From Chionoecetes opilio (taxonomy: Eukaryota > Arthropoda > Malacostraca > Decapoda > Majidae), in contig JACEEZ010004874.1 of assembly GCA_016584305.1 (NCBI GenBank), positions 48,501-112,500 of the forward strand: a DNA stretch of 64,000 bases. Reading direction: 5' to 3'. Every line of letters starts with the position of its first letter. Position 1 is the first letter of the stretch. The notes under the pieces are model-generated. The model was not told the origin of the DNA. It did no database searches and saw only the letters and a program-made list of their open reading frames with translations. Positions 1-9,963 of this stretch are shown piece by piece. The translations under genes and the position numbers were made by a program.

Positions 1-63
1 GTAGTAAAAGTTTAGAAAAGTAATGAGAATTTAATAAGGGATGTAGCAGAGAAGAAAAAATGT

Positions 64-335
64 GTGATTATTTTTGGACTGAAGGAGAAGAATATCTTGT
101 TTAGATTAAAGAGAGAAAGAGAAGAAGTAAAAACAGTAAAGGACGTTTTGATTAAACTTAATGATGAGGAAGAAGAGGCAAGATTTGTAGATGAAGTGGA
201 AGAAGTAGTAAGATTGGGACCTTATGCACAAGGCAAAGAAAGACCCATAAAACTATGACTAAGATCGCAGACGGCAACAGAAGAAATTCTTGAGAGAGCC
301 TTCAGACTGACATCAACTGCAGATTTCAGGGAAGT
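64..335 (+). pseudogene. CR1 ORF1 C-terminal remnant
   Basis: A 64-residue open stretch rich in Lys and Glu, followed by out-of-frame remnants to about 335. The segment ending in VRLGPYAQGKERPIKL matches the equivalent part of other CR1 ORF1 copies in this window (near 6955-7015 and 46270-46340: a hydrophobic-R-L-G core, then R-P-hydrophobic-K-hydrophobic). In this family ORF1 encodes a nucleic-acid-binding protein that packages LINE RNA. A stop at 256-258 and later frameshifts kill the frame. It lies directly upstream of ORF2, the usual order. Function is inferred by homology between copies only. Confidence 0.6.
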
Positions 336-408
336 CTATATAAAAAAGCACTGAATGAAGAAGAAAGGAAAAAGTTAAAAGAAATCTAAGAAGAAGTAAA
401 ACAGAGAA

Positions 409-3367
409 ATGAAGAAAGAACAGAGGAAGAAAAAGCAACTTTTTTTGGAGGGTTCTGAACGAAAGAGTGAGAAAGTGGTCTATACAGAAAAAAGACTAAA
501 GGAAAATGGGGTGACGAAAAATGATGCAAAAAAAGAAATGAAAGTGATGTATACAAATATAGATGGAATTATACCAAGAAGGCTAGAACTAAAAGATTAC
601 TTATTAAATAAAGATCCAGACGTAGTATGTTTGGCAGAAACAAAATTAGTAAAGGTAGATCAAGTGATACTAAGTAATAAATATAACATGTGGAGAAGGG
701 ACAGATGTGGTAGAAGAGGTGGTGGAGTTATGATACTGACAAAATTAGGGGTGAAAGTAAGAAAAGTGGAGTATGGAGAAGGAAGAGCTGAAATAGTGAG
801 TGTACAGATAGAAGTCAGAAATAGAGAAACACAGACAATAGTGGCTGCCTATGTACCACCCAGAACAAATACCTGGAACAAGGAAGAACATGAGAAAGTA
901 TTAGAAGACACCTTGAAGTACTTAAACAAAATAATAAAGAATAGTAAAAAGATGCTGCTGGTTGGAGATTTTAATTGCAAGGAAGTAAAATGGGAGACAT
1001 TTGAAGGAGGAAATGAAAATACCTGGGGAGATAGTTTGTTGAAACTGACAATGGAAAACACGATGACTCAATGGGTGACAGAAAACACAAGATATAGGGA
1101 AGATGACGAACCAGCAAGACTTGACCTAGTGTTAACAAAAGGTATAGACCTAGCAAATGAGATTAATTATGGGTGCCCCATTGGAATAAGTGACCCTATA
1201 ATCTTAAAAATGGAGACAAAAGAGGAAATAAAGGAGGAAGATGAATTGTACAAAAGGAACAGAAGAGACTTTGGAAAAACTAACATGGAAGAACTGGAAA
1301 AATACTATGAAGAAATTGCCTGGGAAGAAATGGAAAGAGTGACCGATGTGCAAGTGAAATGCAATATTTTTCTGAGCATATATGAGAAAGGAATTGAAAA
1401 ACACGTACCACTATATACACCAAGAGAAAAGGGAAGGAAAGAATGGTTTAATGGAAAATGTGAGAGGGCAAAGAGAATAAGGGATGAGGCATGGAAAAAA
1501 GTAAAGAAAAATCGGACACAAAGAAATAAAGAAGACTATAAATTAGCAAGAAATGAATATGTGTGCATAAGGAGAGAGGAAGAGAAGAGTTATGAGAAGG
1601 ATATACTAGTTGAAAAGTGTAAGGAAGAACCCAAATTGTTCTACAGATTTATCAATGGAAGAATCAAGCATAAGGACAAAGTGGAGAGACTGAAAGTAGG
1701 TAATATGATATATGAAGATCCAAAAATAATGAGTGAAATTCTAAATATAAACTTTCAGCAAGTATTCACAAAAGAATCAAAATTCAATGAACCGCTAGGA
1801 ATGAAAAAAGTCAAAAAGGAGTGGAAAATAAAAATAGAGAAAGAGGAAGTTTGTGAATTGTTGAAGGAATTGGAGGAGAGGAAAGCAATAGGACCAGACG
1901 GAGTGTCGGGTTATGTTTTAAAAGAGTGCAGAAAGCAGTTGGTTGAACCAGTATATGATATAATAAAGTGCTCATTAACAACAGGAACAGTGCCAAAGGA
2001 GTGGAAGAGAGCAGATATAGTGCCAATATATAAAAATGGGAAGAAGGATGAACCACTAAATTATAGACCAGTGTCATTAACTAGCACAGTATGCAAGATA
2101 TGTGAGAAAATAATAAAGAAGCAATGGACGGAATACTTAGAAAATGAAGGAATAATAACAGACCGGCAGTATGGTTTTAGGAAAAAGAGATCATGTGTGA
2201 CCAACTTAATAAGCTTTTACTCGAGAGTAATTGATACAACACAAGAAAGAGATGGATGGGCAGACTGTGTATATCTATAGATCTTAAAAAGGCATTTGAT
2301 AAAGTTCCACATGAGAGACTACTTTGGAAATTGGAAAATATAGGAGGAATCAAAGGGATGATCAAAACCTGGATGGAAAGTTATCTGAGAGGAAAAGAAA
2401 TGAGAACAGTAGTGAAGGATGAAAAGTCTGAATGGAAAAACGTATTTAGTGGCCTACCACAAGGATCAGTGTTGGCACCAATAATGTTCACGATTTACGT
2501 CAATGATATGATGGAGGAAATAAATAGTTATATTAGTCTATTTGCGGATGATGCAAAACTATTAAGAGAAATAAAAAGCTATAAAGATTGTGAAACACTA
2601 CAAAATAACCGGAACAAGATCTACGAATGGAGCAGAAGATGGGAAACGGAATTTAATGTAAATAAGTGTCATGTGATGGAAATCGGAAAAAGCGAAGAGA
2701 TATAAATCAATGTAAAATGGGAAATGATATAATTGCACAGGTTCAGGAAGAAAAGGAACTGGGAGTGATAATCCAGAATAACTTACAACCAGAAAAACAT
2801 ATAAATTAAATATTTGGAGATACATACAGGATGTTAAACAATATTAGAGTGGCATCTCATTACATGGACACAAATATGATGAGAAAGATATTTACTACAA
2901 TGATCCGACCAAACAAATTGAATATGCTGCCATTGTATGGTCCCCAAACAAAAAGAAGCATGTGAAAAAGCTGGAGAGGATACAGAGAATTGGCAACAAA
3001 GATGGTACCAGAGCTAGAAGAACTTTCTCATGAGGAAAGGTTGAAAGAAATAAAGGTATCTACACTCGAGCAGAGAAGAGAAAGAAGAGACTTAATAACA
3101 ATTTTTAAGCTGATAACAAAGATGGAAGAAACAGACAATGAGAGACTACTGACTCGGAAACAAAGAGAAGGTCGATACACAAGAGGACATACAAAACAAC
3201 TAGGAAAAGGGAGATGCCTGAACAACATAAAGAAGTACAGCTTCCCTCATAGAAATGTAGAAGTTTGGAATGGACTAAATGAGGAAGTGATATCGGCATA
3301 TAATGTGCACCAATTGAAAGAAAGACTGGATAAATGTAGATACGGAGACGGGACCACACGAGTGTAG
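409..3367 (+). pseudogene. CR1-like ORF2: AP-endonuclease + reverse transcriptase, broken
   Basis: The first frame (409-2280, 623 residues) has the endonuclease: YTNIDG near residue 48, AETKL near 78, YVPPRTN near 147, GDFNCKEVKW near 186 and ARLDLVLTKG near 234. The RT N-terminal half follows: GPDGVSG near 488, PVSLTS near 555, YGFRKKRSC near 587. A two-base insertion just before the catalytic DLKKAFDKV motif shifts the frame at about 2275; the next frame (2256-2705) carries DLKKAFDKV, GLPQGSVLAP and FADDAKLL. Further breaks occur between 2700 and 2990. The last frame (2990-3367) is the RT C-terminal tail. The conserved Ser-Asp-His of the endonuclease reads Ser-Asp-Pro (about 1190-1198), so this copy was probably already endonuclease-dead. 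Not functional. Confidence 0.85.
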
Positions 3368-3386
3368 CTCAGAACCTGTAAAACAC

Positions 3387-3414
3387 AACTAGGTAAATAC
3401 AACTAGGTAAATAC
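3387..3414 (+). repeat. CR1 3'-terminal tandem repeat
   Basis: Two perfect copies of the 14-mer AACTAGGTAAATAC close this LINE. The same unit, or its reverse complement GTATTTACCTAGTT, ends the copies near 10155-10180 (degenerate), 31431-31458, 32183-32212 and 57148-57176. Terminal short repeats of this kind are thought to be used for priming in CR1-type LINEs. Confidence 0.85.
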
Positions 3415-4330
3415 CTGAGGGGCTTTTTCCTACCAAACCTTTTAATGTGTTACAATGTTTGTAGCTAAAATATGTGGCACACTGACACTCAAAGTCAGAT
3501 GGCTTTTGCAAAGGATTTTCAGTGCATTCAATAACAACACGTATAATCGTATATCCCTGTACAGCTCCATGAAACAAGCTGGCATGTACTGTCAAACTTT
3601 TCCACGGGACATCCAACAGTTTATAGACATAAGTGCACTATGCATGAACTTGACCTATGTTGAAATATCCTGGAGACATGTCTGTCACTAATATTAAACC
3701 TTTCTGCTAAATCTTGATTTGCTGATCCTTGCTTGAGTTTACCCAGACTTAAAAACATTTAATCAACTGGTTGTAATTTCCTTTTTGGCCCACCAAACTT
3801 ACTGGTTACTGGTTGTAATTTCATGACTAATATGTTTTGTATCTGCATAAATAGCTCCCCAATGTTTGATCTTATTCACATTAGGCTCAAGCAGGTTCCT
3901 ATAAAATGCCATCAATGCTGCATAACTGTATAATCCAGTGCAAAATCTAATGTCCTCATCAAACCCCTGAAACCTTCTAAGAAGAAATCTATCCCAATCC
4001 CTGAGTTCAGTAACAATTTCATATTCTTCCTTAACATTTTTTAGGAGCTGAACAGTAACCTTCAAATTTTTTTCAATGTTACCACATCATTTAGGGAGTC
4101 ATCTTTCGTCAACTCATGCATTATTTTGTCTAAAAGATCTTGTAAATCGTTCTTCAGCAACAGATGGGTGCTTCTATAGTATGGCTGATCTGGATTCTTG
4201 GTAATGGTGACATTATTATCTTCGTCATTGACATTATCATCTTTGTCATATATGAAGGCTGTCGCGTTATCTTGGCCTTCAGTTGCAATGCTGCTGACAT
4301 CAAGTGAAGTGTCTTGCAAATATAGATGAC
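3415..4330 (-). pseudogene. ISL2EU-type DDE_Tnp_4 transposase, copy 1 (truncated)
   Basis: Reading leftward from 4319: an acidic, coiled-coil-like N-terminal part (to about 4065), then after a frameshift a segment ending near 3799 (containing FCTGLYSYAALMAFYRNLL), a helix-turn-helix with DLAERFNISDRHVSRI (about 3665-3725), and a core block containing FECQCATYFSYKHCNTLKGL (about 3430-3520). This resembles the DDE_Tnp_4 domain of ISL2EU-type transposons. The residue before the conserved CTE is Glu, where relatives usually carry the first catalytic Asp. The CR1 3' end at 3414 removes the rest of the catalytic domain. Several stops are present. The 5' end lies just before a SINE. Family recognition is by eye from motif order. 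Confidence 0.72.
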
Positions 4331-4344
4331 CTTTATTCCATCCA

Positions 4345-4650
4345 TCGTCTCCATGGTGTAGTGGCTAACGCGCCTAGCTACGAATCTGCAGGTCCTGGTT
4401 TGAATCCGGGCCAGGGCAGTCGGCATGCAGCCAACCCAGCTGTTCATTCTTTCTTTCGGGGATGGTCGATAAATGGGTACCTGGGGGAAACCTGGGAAAG
4501 GTAACTGTGGTAACCCGGATGTCACACTAGCCCAGTGTTCCGGGGTAGCGGGTTCTCACCCACCACAGCAGGCTCAAAGGCTAATGCAACAGAGATGAGC
4601 ACCGAGGCCACGCGCAGCGTATGCCTCCATCTTTACTTTATAAAATCCCG
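4345..4650 (+). mobile_element. tRNA-derived SINE
   Basis: The head has an A-box-like TGGTGTAGTGGCTAACG (about 4354) and a B-box-like GGTTTGAATCC (about 4398), typical of an internal pol III promoter. A non-tRNA body follows to about 4650. The cloverleaf does not fold well: the anticodon arm is not complementary. I therefore call it a SINE, not a tRNA gene. It sits immediately beside the 5' end of the transposase pseudogene. Confidence 0.7.
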
Positions 4651-5566
4651 TGATTGGGTCTCTGGAAATGAAAAAAAAAAGGGGATTTTTTTTTAGACAG
4701 GTTTAGGAAACCACCTATCCGAGATGTTTTTACCACATTTAACAAAAATAATATATCACACTATATCTCATATTGTTAGGACCTAATAGTAAATCTATAC
4801 TGATAAAAATGTATGTTTAAATACTGAACTTGCCTTGTTTGGTGCAAGCAATGAAGCATTCTGTTGCTGGAGATGGTCATCACACACCTGACTGGGTTCT
4901 AGGTCTTCCAAGATGCTGACTTCAGCATGTCAGCTTCTTCAGCAGATTCAGCATCAGAGATGAAGGCTGACTCTTGTTAACCTTGAGCCATATTGGTTTT
5001 TACGCCATGTGAAGTGTTCTGTAAAAATAGAAGAGTTAAGTACCAACAGTGTACTACGTTAGCTATGCAAGAGAAAGGGAGCAAAATAACCTTCTCACCA
5101 TTAAGACCATGGTAACCAATGGTCTCTCAAGAAATAGATTTTGCAATAAGGGCGAGATTAAAATGCACAGGATATATTGGCACAGGAAAAATGGCACTGG
5201 AAAAATGCCATAAAGTATTGGCTATGAAAAAATTGTTTTGTTTTTATATGCCCATCATTCTTATGTTTCGAAAGAAAGTCCCTTCATTTTTGCTTTCAAA
5301 GTATAGAGTTGAGTTAAAACAAAGCACGGCAAAGCAAGGATGTGTCATCAATAAAGTGCCATTTTTTCTCACCCTGACTAATGTGTCATTTGTTCATGTG
5401 CCATTTTTTCCAGTGACCACAAGATTTCTGTAAATTGCTTCACAAAAAACCCTGATTTCTATACCCAGGATTTATTTTGCTAATGTATTTTGTTGTTTTC
5501 TGAGCATTTATGGCAGTGATGCCATTCATATGATCAACTAATCCTAATTGAACCTACCATTATCTA
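4651..5566. other. No recognisable gene
   Basis: AT-rich sequence. The only structure I can see is a short inverted motif (GGCACTGGAAAAATG near 5193 against CATTTTTTCCAGTG near 5402) that could be a degraded small transposon. The 104-residue frame at 5119-5433 lacks recognisable domains and is probably chance. Confidence 0.5.
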
Positions 5567-5932
5567 AGTAACCCTAACATGTCACCTGTCAGATTTTGGG
5601 TTAAAATTTTCTGATTGTATGAAAGTGAAATATCAGCTCTTCTCAACTGCAGATTAATACAATACATGGACACTGGTTACATAACCTGACCTATCTGCCC
5701 CCCTCCCCCGCTAGTTCTTTTAACCTAGTAACCGGACATTGGTAACCTAACCTAACTGATCAACCTATTGCTGGTATTTAATCTCTGAATGCAGAAACAC
5801 GGGTAAAAGCTGTCTAAATGTCCTGGTTCCATTGGGTCCTGTAATATCAAGATCAAGAACTGGAACTGTCGCCGAGAATAGGAACACTCGCTGACGTGAA
5901 AAACTTGGAACACTTGCCGAAGTGTTCCAAGT
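5567..5932 (+). repeat. Left arm of a ~350-bp inverted repeat
   Basis: The reverse complement of this block occurs at 9641-9958 with small indels. It includes the ACATGTCACCTGTCAG edge, a poly-C stretch near 5700, and CTTGGAACACTTGCCGAAG near 5906. The arms enclose about 3.7 kb of unrelated transposon fragments. The outer limit of the right arm is cut by a hAT-like terminus at about 9964, so the true arm may have been longer. Confidence 0.75.
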
Positions 5933-5937
5933 CTTTC

Positions 5938-6054
5938 CATTCTTACTGGCATGGATGTCTCCTTTAATCCTGTTATAATAACATCTCTTTTTGTCAGCTG
6001 CATCTTGTACTAAATTTTCCTTAGTCTTTAGAACCTTAACAACTTGCTTTTCTG
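5938..6054 (-). repeat. CR1 ORF1 fragment (antisense), inverted copy of 6752-6868
   Basis: Reverse complement of 6752-6868, corresponding to the ORF1 segment containing KKRDVIITGLKETSMPV. It abuts the inner edge of the left inverted-repeat arm and faces the sense copy about 700 bp away. Confidence 0.7.
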
Positions 6055-6204
6055 CATTGTCTTGGTTCTCCTAATTTTATCTCTCTCAACCTTTCCTCTT
6101 AATTTGACTAATTTGACATTAGTCCTTTATCTATCTACATAATTTCTCATCATCGATCCCTCTGAACATTTTAAATCATTATTTCTTAAGTGTTTTTACT
6201 CAGG

Positions 6205-6509
6205 AGGATATACAGACGATACCTGATAGTGAACAGATGTTCAGAGGAAGCGATGATGAGAAACTCAAAGATATTGTGATAACTAGGGAAATGGTCGAAG
6301 AGGCTATAGATAGAATGAAGAATATAAAGTCACCAGGACCAGAAGAAGTTTATCCCAGAGTATTAAAAGAAGGCAAAGAGATTGTTAGTGAATCGTTAGT
6401 GCACATTGTTAGGAAATTGGTTGATATAGGCGAAGTGCAGTTAATGTGGAGGAAAATAAATGTAGTCCCCATATTTAGGAAGGGTGATAAAGGACTAATG
6501 TCAAATTAG
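6205..6509 (+). pseudogene. LINE reverse transcriptase fragment (different CR1 subfamily)
   Basis: A 90-residue frame containing NIKSPGPEEVYPRVLKEG and a VVPIFRKGDKG-like stretch. This corresponds to the RT fingers region upstream of the catalytic palm motifs. It differs clearly from the main CR1 family here (SPGPEEVYPRVL against GPDGVSGYVL), so it comes from another CR1-like lineage. It ends abruptly at a junction with a main-family fragment. No catalytic residues remain. Confidence 0.65.
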
Positions 6510-6524
6510 TCAAATTAATAGGAA

Positions 6525-6751
6525 AGGTTGCGAGAGATCAAATTACCAACACTTAAGCAAAGAAGGGAAAGAGGAGACTTAATAACAATTTTTTTATTGA
6601 TAAATAAGATGGAAGAAACAGACAATGAGAGACTACTGACTCGGAAACAAAGAGAATATACACAAGAGGATATACAAAAAAATTAGGAAAAGGGAGATGC
6701 CAGAACAACATTTAGAAGTACACCTTCCCTAATAGAAATGTAGAAGTTAGA
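6525..6751 (+). pseudogene. CR1 RT C-terminal fragment
   Basis: Matches the end of ORF2 in copy A (compare 3035-3260): LPTLKQRRERGDLITIF, then MEETDNERLLTRKQRE, broken by frameshifts. It is fused directly to an ORF1-derived block at about 6752, which reverses the normal order and marks a recombination or nested-insertion scar. Confidence 0.65.
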
Positions 6752-7917
6752 AAAAGCAAGTTGTTAAGGTTCTAAAGACTAAGGAAAATTTAGTACAAGA
6801 TGCAGCTGACAAAAAGAGATGTTATTATAACAGGATTAAAGGAGACATCCATGCCAGTAAGAATGGAAAGATAGAAGGTTGAACTTGTGGTGGCTAAGGA
6901 AATTGTGTCAACCGTATTGGAGATAAATTTACAAGCCCAAGATGAAATTGAAGAAATTTATCGACTGGGTAAGTTTGAAGAAGGTGGAGCAAGGCCGATG
7001 AAGGTGAAATTTTGATCCCAAGTTACACTAAATGAGTTAATGAACAAGACTTGGAAACTTGCTGAAACTTGCCGGGAAAGAAAAGTTCAAAGCAGTATGG
7101 TTGAGAAGGGATTCTAATGAGGAGGAGAGGGCAGAGGTCAGGGAACTAGTACAAGAGGCCAAGGAAAAAACTAACAGAGAACGGAGGAGGAGAAGGCAAA
7201 GTTCTACTGACGAGTGATGGACAGGAATATCAAGAAATGGTATCGGCAGAGGGAAGGAGCGAGAGGAATAGTTTGGCAAGCTGCGGCAAGAGTCTAAAAA
7301 TAGTATGCCAACGTTGACGGGTTGAGATCAGCAAGTTTAGAGATAAGTGACTTTGAGAAACGAGGAACCAGATATGTTGTGCTTGGTGGAGGCGAAATTG
7401 AGTAAGTGTGTGGAAGCACAATTGGAAGATGGAAAATATAACCTGTGGAGAAGAGACCGAGATAATAAAGTAGGAGTTACGATTGCAGTCAAAAAGGAAT
7501 TGAAAGTATCTAAAGTGGAGATGGGAAAGGAAAATCAGAATTTATTCAAATAAGCTTAGAAACTAGTAAATAAGGATAAAGAGACATTACCGTGGCATAC
7601 GTTCCACCAAAAACTAGATCATGGAGAGGTGATGAATATCAAGAAATGTTGAACGACACAACCGGACAACTGGGAAAATAATGGAGAAAAGTGCTGCCTT
7701 GATTTTGATGGGTGATTTTAACTGTAAGGAGGTAAAATGGGGGAAGTGCCTTGCAGTGGGAAGTAATGACTCATGGGGTAACAAGTTACCTAACTTAGTA
7801 ATGTGTAATGTGATGACCCAATGTGTTGACCAAGAGACAAGATTCCGAGGAGAGGACACACCCGCAAGACTAGATCTGCTGTTCACAAAGGAGACTGGCA
7901 TTATTGATAACTTGGAA
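6752..7917 (+). pseudogene. CR1 copy F: ORF1 fragment and N-terminal endonuclease
   Basis: From 6752 ORF1 pieces are readable (IITGLKETSMPVRMER; EIYRLGKFEEGGARPMKVKF). From about 7340 the AP-endonuclease half of ORF2 follows in several frames: LCLVEAKLSK, YNLWRRDRD, a YVPPKTR-like stretch near 7598, MGDFNCKEVKWGKC (7708-7750) and ARLDLLFTKETG (7866-7901). The coding match stops after IIDNLE at about 7917, exactly where an ISL2EU-type terminus begins. The next residues expected in the family (tyrosine, one residue, then Cys-Pro and the Ser-Asp-His motif) are absent here but occur at the edge of the copy at 39.07-41.9 kb. Confidence 0.75.
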
Positions 7918-8500
7918 TGAACCCAACCAATAACTACGTCACAGTTTGTTTACCCGGTGCATTGTGGGGATAAGTCGGGGTCATGAGGCTAAGCGGGCGG
8001 GCGGTACAGTGAAGAAACGCAACACTGTGTCCTTAAATATGCCTCATGCAAACTGTTGTGTTCCATATTGTGTTGCAACAAGTAGACGAACTCCTTCTCT
8101 ACGGTTCTACCAAATTCCTAAAGCAGAGAATAGAAAGATAAATTAGATAAAGCTGATAAGAAATGACAATCTGTGGACTCAATCCACCTGTACAAGTGTT
8201 TATAGCTTGCATTTTGCTGGTGGCCTCAAAACCTACATTATTAATGATCCCACAATATTTCCGTGGTCAGCAGAGTGGCCTGGAGTCATTGAAACATACA
8301 ACAGGAAACTAGAAAGTGAAAACACAGCAGAAGTAACCACAAGTTCATCCAACATCAAAAGGATCAATCCACTTCCACTCATCACTCACAAGCATTCAAA
8401 AGCAGAGCATGTTATTAGCAATCATAGTAGAAAACCACCTACAAAGAGAGGACATCACTCTAAGGTAAGAGATGGTTAAGATTAGTTTTAGTGACCCTGC
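7918..8500 (+). mobile_element. ISL2EU-type transposon terminus with THAP exon
   Basis: The segment from about 7918, containing GTCACAGTTTGTTTACC (7937) and ATTGTGGGGATAAGTCGGGG, is paralogous to 41906-41965. Both therefore look like terminal inverted repeats of one transposon family, each leading into a different gene start. ISL2EU elements are known to carry a THAP/DDE transposase and a second YqaJ-type nuclease gene, which fits. Only this end is visible here; the inner boundary is uncertain. Confidence 0.6.
8039..8479 (+). pseudogene. THAP zinc-finger domain fragment of a transposase
   Basis: Starts at Met-Pro-His-Ala-Asn followed by CCVPYC, then SLRFYQIPKAE, and later LHFAGGLKTY and TIFPWSAEWPGV. 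This is the order seen in C2CH THAP domains joined to ISL2EU transposases. Two decay marks stand out. The invariant Trp after the PKAENRK stretch is a TAG stop (8144-8146). The third zinc ligand, expected as Cys before the x-x-His-Phe, is Tyr (about 8198-8209). The frame otherwise continues to 8479 with a low-complexity linker and is followed by GTAAGA, a possible splice donor. It cannot form a normal THAP finger. Confidence 0.72.
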
Positions 8501-8640
8501 CTTATTTTGTTTACTATCTTATGAAGGAGTGCGTAATCTTTTATCATTATCACAAACCGGGAACTCTCGTTGACGGTAAGGTTAGGTTAGTTTAGGCTAG
8601 GTATACAGAAACTCGGCTAAATGCTTAATAAATATATATA

Positions 8641-9246
8641 CCGTATTTAACGGCTTATAAGACGCTGCATCTTGGAAGACGCACCCTGATTTGGGAAAGA
8701 AATTTCAAAGCAAAACAAAAAACAGATTTTCTACCGGTAGGTGGTAGTAAAATCTACCAATTTTCTCGGTAGGCGGTGGTCCGAAATGTCTTTCTGCTGC
8801 TCTGTTCCCATGTTCTTTGGCGTATCGTACAACTTCTAGCTTGTATGCGATAGTATACATGTATATAAATAGTTTTGATGAATTCGCCATGGGTGATAAT
8901 TTCCAGGACTGAAAAGAGCTTGTGATACGTGTGACAGCCTGGTGGTAAATGATACATCAACACTAGCAGCCGATAGTTGGTGCTGTTGGCACCAATCCGC
9001 CGAGGCAGAATGGCTCCCACCAGTACCATAATAAACATCACAGTGTGAGGACAGATTAGTTGATTTGAATTCTTATGGTATTCGAAATACTTGTAACAGG
9101 TAAGTACTGAGGTTACATCATATAAGAGACTGAATTGAATATTTCTCTAAGCTAACCTCCTACAACATTCGTCTTGGAAGACACATGAGTATTTTTCAGG
9201 GTATTTTTGAGGGGAAAAAATGCGTCTTATAAGCCGTAAAATACGG
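8641..9246. mobile_element. pogo-like non-autonomous element (CCGTATTT... TIRs)
   Basis: Terminal inverted repeats CCGTATTTAACGGCTTATAA (left) and its near-complement ending in AAATACGG (right). TA is present on both sides, as for Tc1/mariner/pogo insertions. It carries only the start of a transposase on the minus strand. A terminal fragment of the same family lies at 46046-46103. Confidence 0.75.
8705..8890 (-). pseudogene. pogo-type transposase N-terminal DNA-binding fragment
   Basis: Reads YTIAYKLEVVRYAKEHGNRA then ERHFGPPPTEK, the recognisable helix-turn-helix start of a group of pogo/Tigger-related transposases (BrkDBD-like). It stops soon after. No DDE catalytic domain exists between the TIRs, so the element depends on an enzyme supplied elsewhere. 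Start uncertain; the Met at 8890 is simply the first in frame. Confidence 0.65.
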
Positions 9247-9640
9247 TATAGATATATTGAGTCGTAGAAAAATAGCAACACTTGACAAAGTGAACAGTTG
9301 CAACTCTCGGGACGGGTACGAGAGATCCGGTAGACGAGAATACCATAAACCCCCTCACGGACAGCAGCCAGGTTAGGTTAGTTTTAGTTTAGTTTAATTC
9401 TGACCTATATTTTTCTGGTAGATTTTGATGTGTTTTGGAATAATCTGGTTTATTTTTCTTGAAAATCTCTAGTTTTTCACTGGTGGGGTCAAGAGGCTAA
9501 AAAAAGAAAAAGAAATAGGGATTGCCTAGAAAAACAAAGATCAGATTCTTTCAAAACACATCAAAATATATCAGAAAAATAGTTTCGTCTGAAAATGGAT
9601 GGTACCTGGAACTCTCGCCAATTAGAACTCTCGCCGCCTT
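9247..9640. other. No gene; short internal inverted repeat
   Basis: Contains a loose inverted repeat (about 9402-9460 against 9530-9582, around TTTTGATGTGTTTTGG / CAAAACACATCAAAA). Nothing else recognisable. Confidence 0.45.
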
Positions 9641-9958
9641 CGGCAAGTGTTCCAAGTTTTTCACGTCAGTGAGTGTTCCTATTCTCGGCGACGGTACAGG
9701 ACCCAATGTATACATTTAGACAGCTTTTACCCGTGTTTCTGCATTCAGAAATTAAATACCAGCAATAGGTTGATCAGTTAGGTTAGGTTACCAATGTCCG
9801 GTTACTAGGTTAAAAGAACTAAGCGGGGGAGGGGGGCAGATAGGTCAGGTTATGTAACCAGTGTCCATGTATTGTATTAATCTGCAGTTGAGAAGAGCTG
9901 ATATTTCACTTTCATACAACCAGAAAGTTTTAACCCAAAAATCTGACAGGTGACATGT
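9641..9958 (-). repeat. Right arm of the ~350-bp inverted repeat
   Basis: Reverse complement of 5567-5932 with scattered differences and one ~30-bp gap. See the left arm. Confidence 0.75.
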
Positions 9959-9963
9959 GAGGG

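Larger units (their letters stand above)
1..3414 (+). mobile_element. CR1-like LINE copy A (5' truncated)
   Basis: A nearly complete non-LTR retrotransposon. It has the C-terminal end of ORF1 (from about 60), an ORF2 with an AP-type endonuclease and reverse transcriptase (409-3367), and a 3' terminus of two tandem AACTAGGTAAATAC units (3387-3414). No poly(A) is present, as expected for CR1-type LINEs, which end in short repeats. The 5' end lies outside the window. The 3' end abuts an ISL2EU-type transposase pseudogene on the opposite strand, so the LINE truncates that gene. The same junction recurs inverted at 31430/31431. CR1 assignment rests on RT motif style (PVSLTS, GFRKKRSC, FADDAKLL) and the 3' repeat; the clade is inferred. 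Confidence 0.88.

Noticed and set aside
4154..4525. 123-codon minus-strand and 66-codon plus-strand frames over the SINE
   Set aside because: Overlap the tRNA-derived SINE and the antisense of the transposase pseudogene; shadows.
5119..5433. 104-codon plus-strand frame
   Set aside because: No recognisable domain, AT-rich, no neighbouring gene structure.
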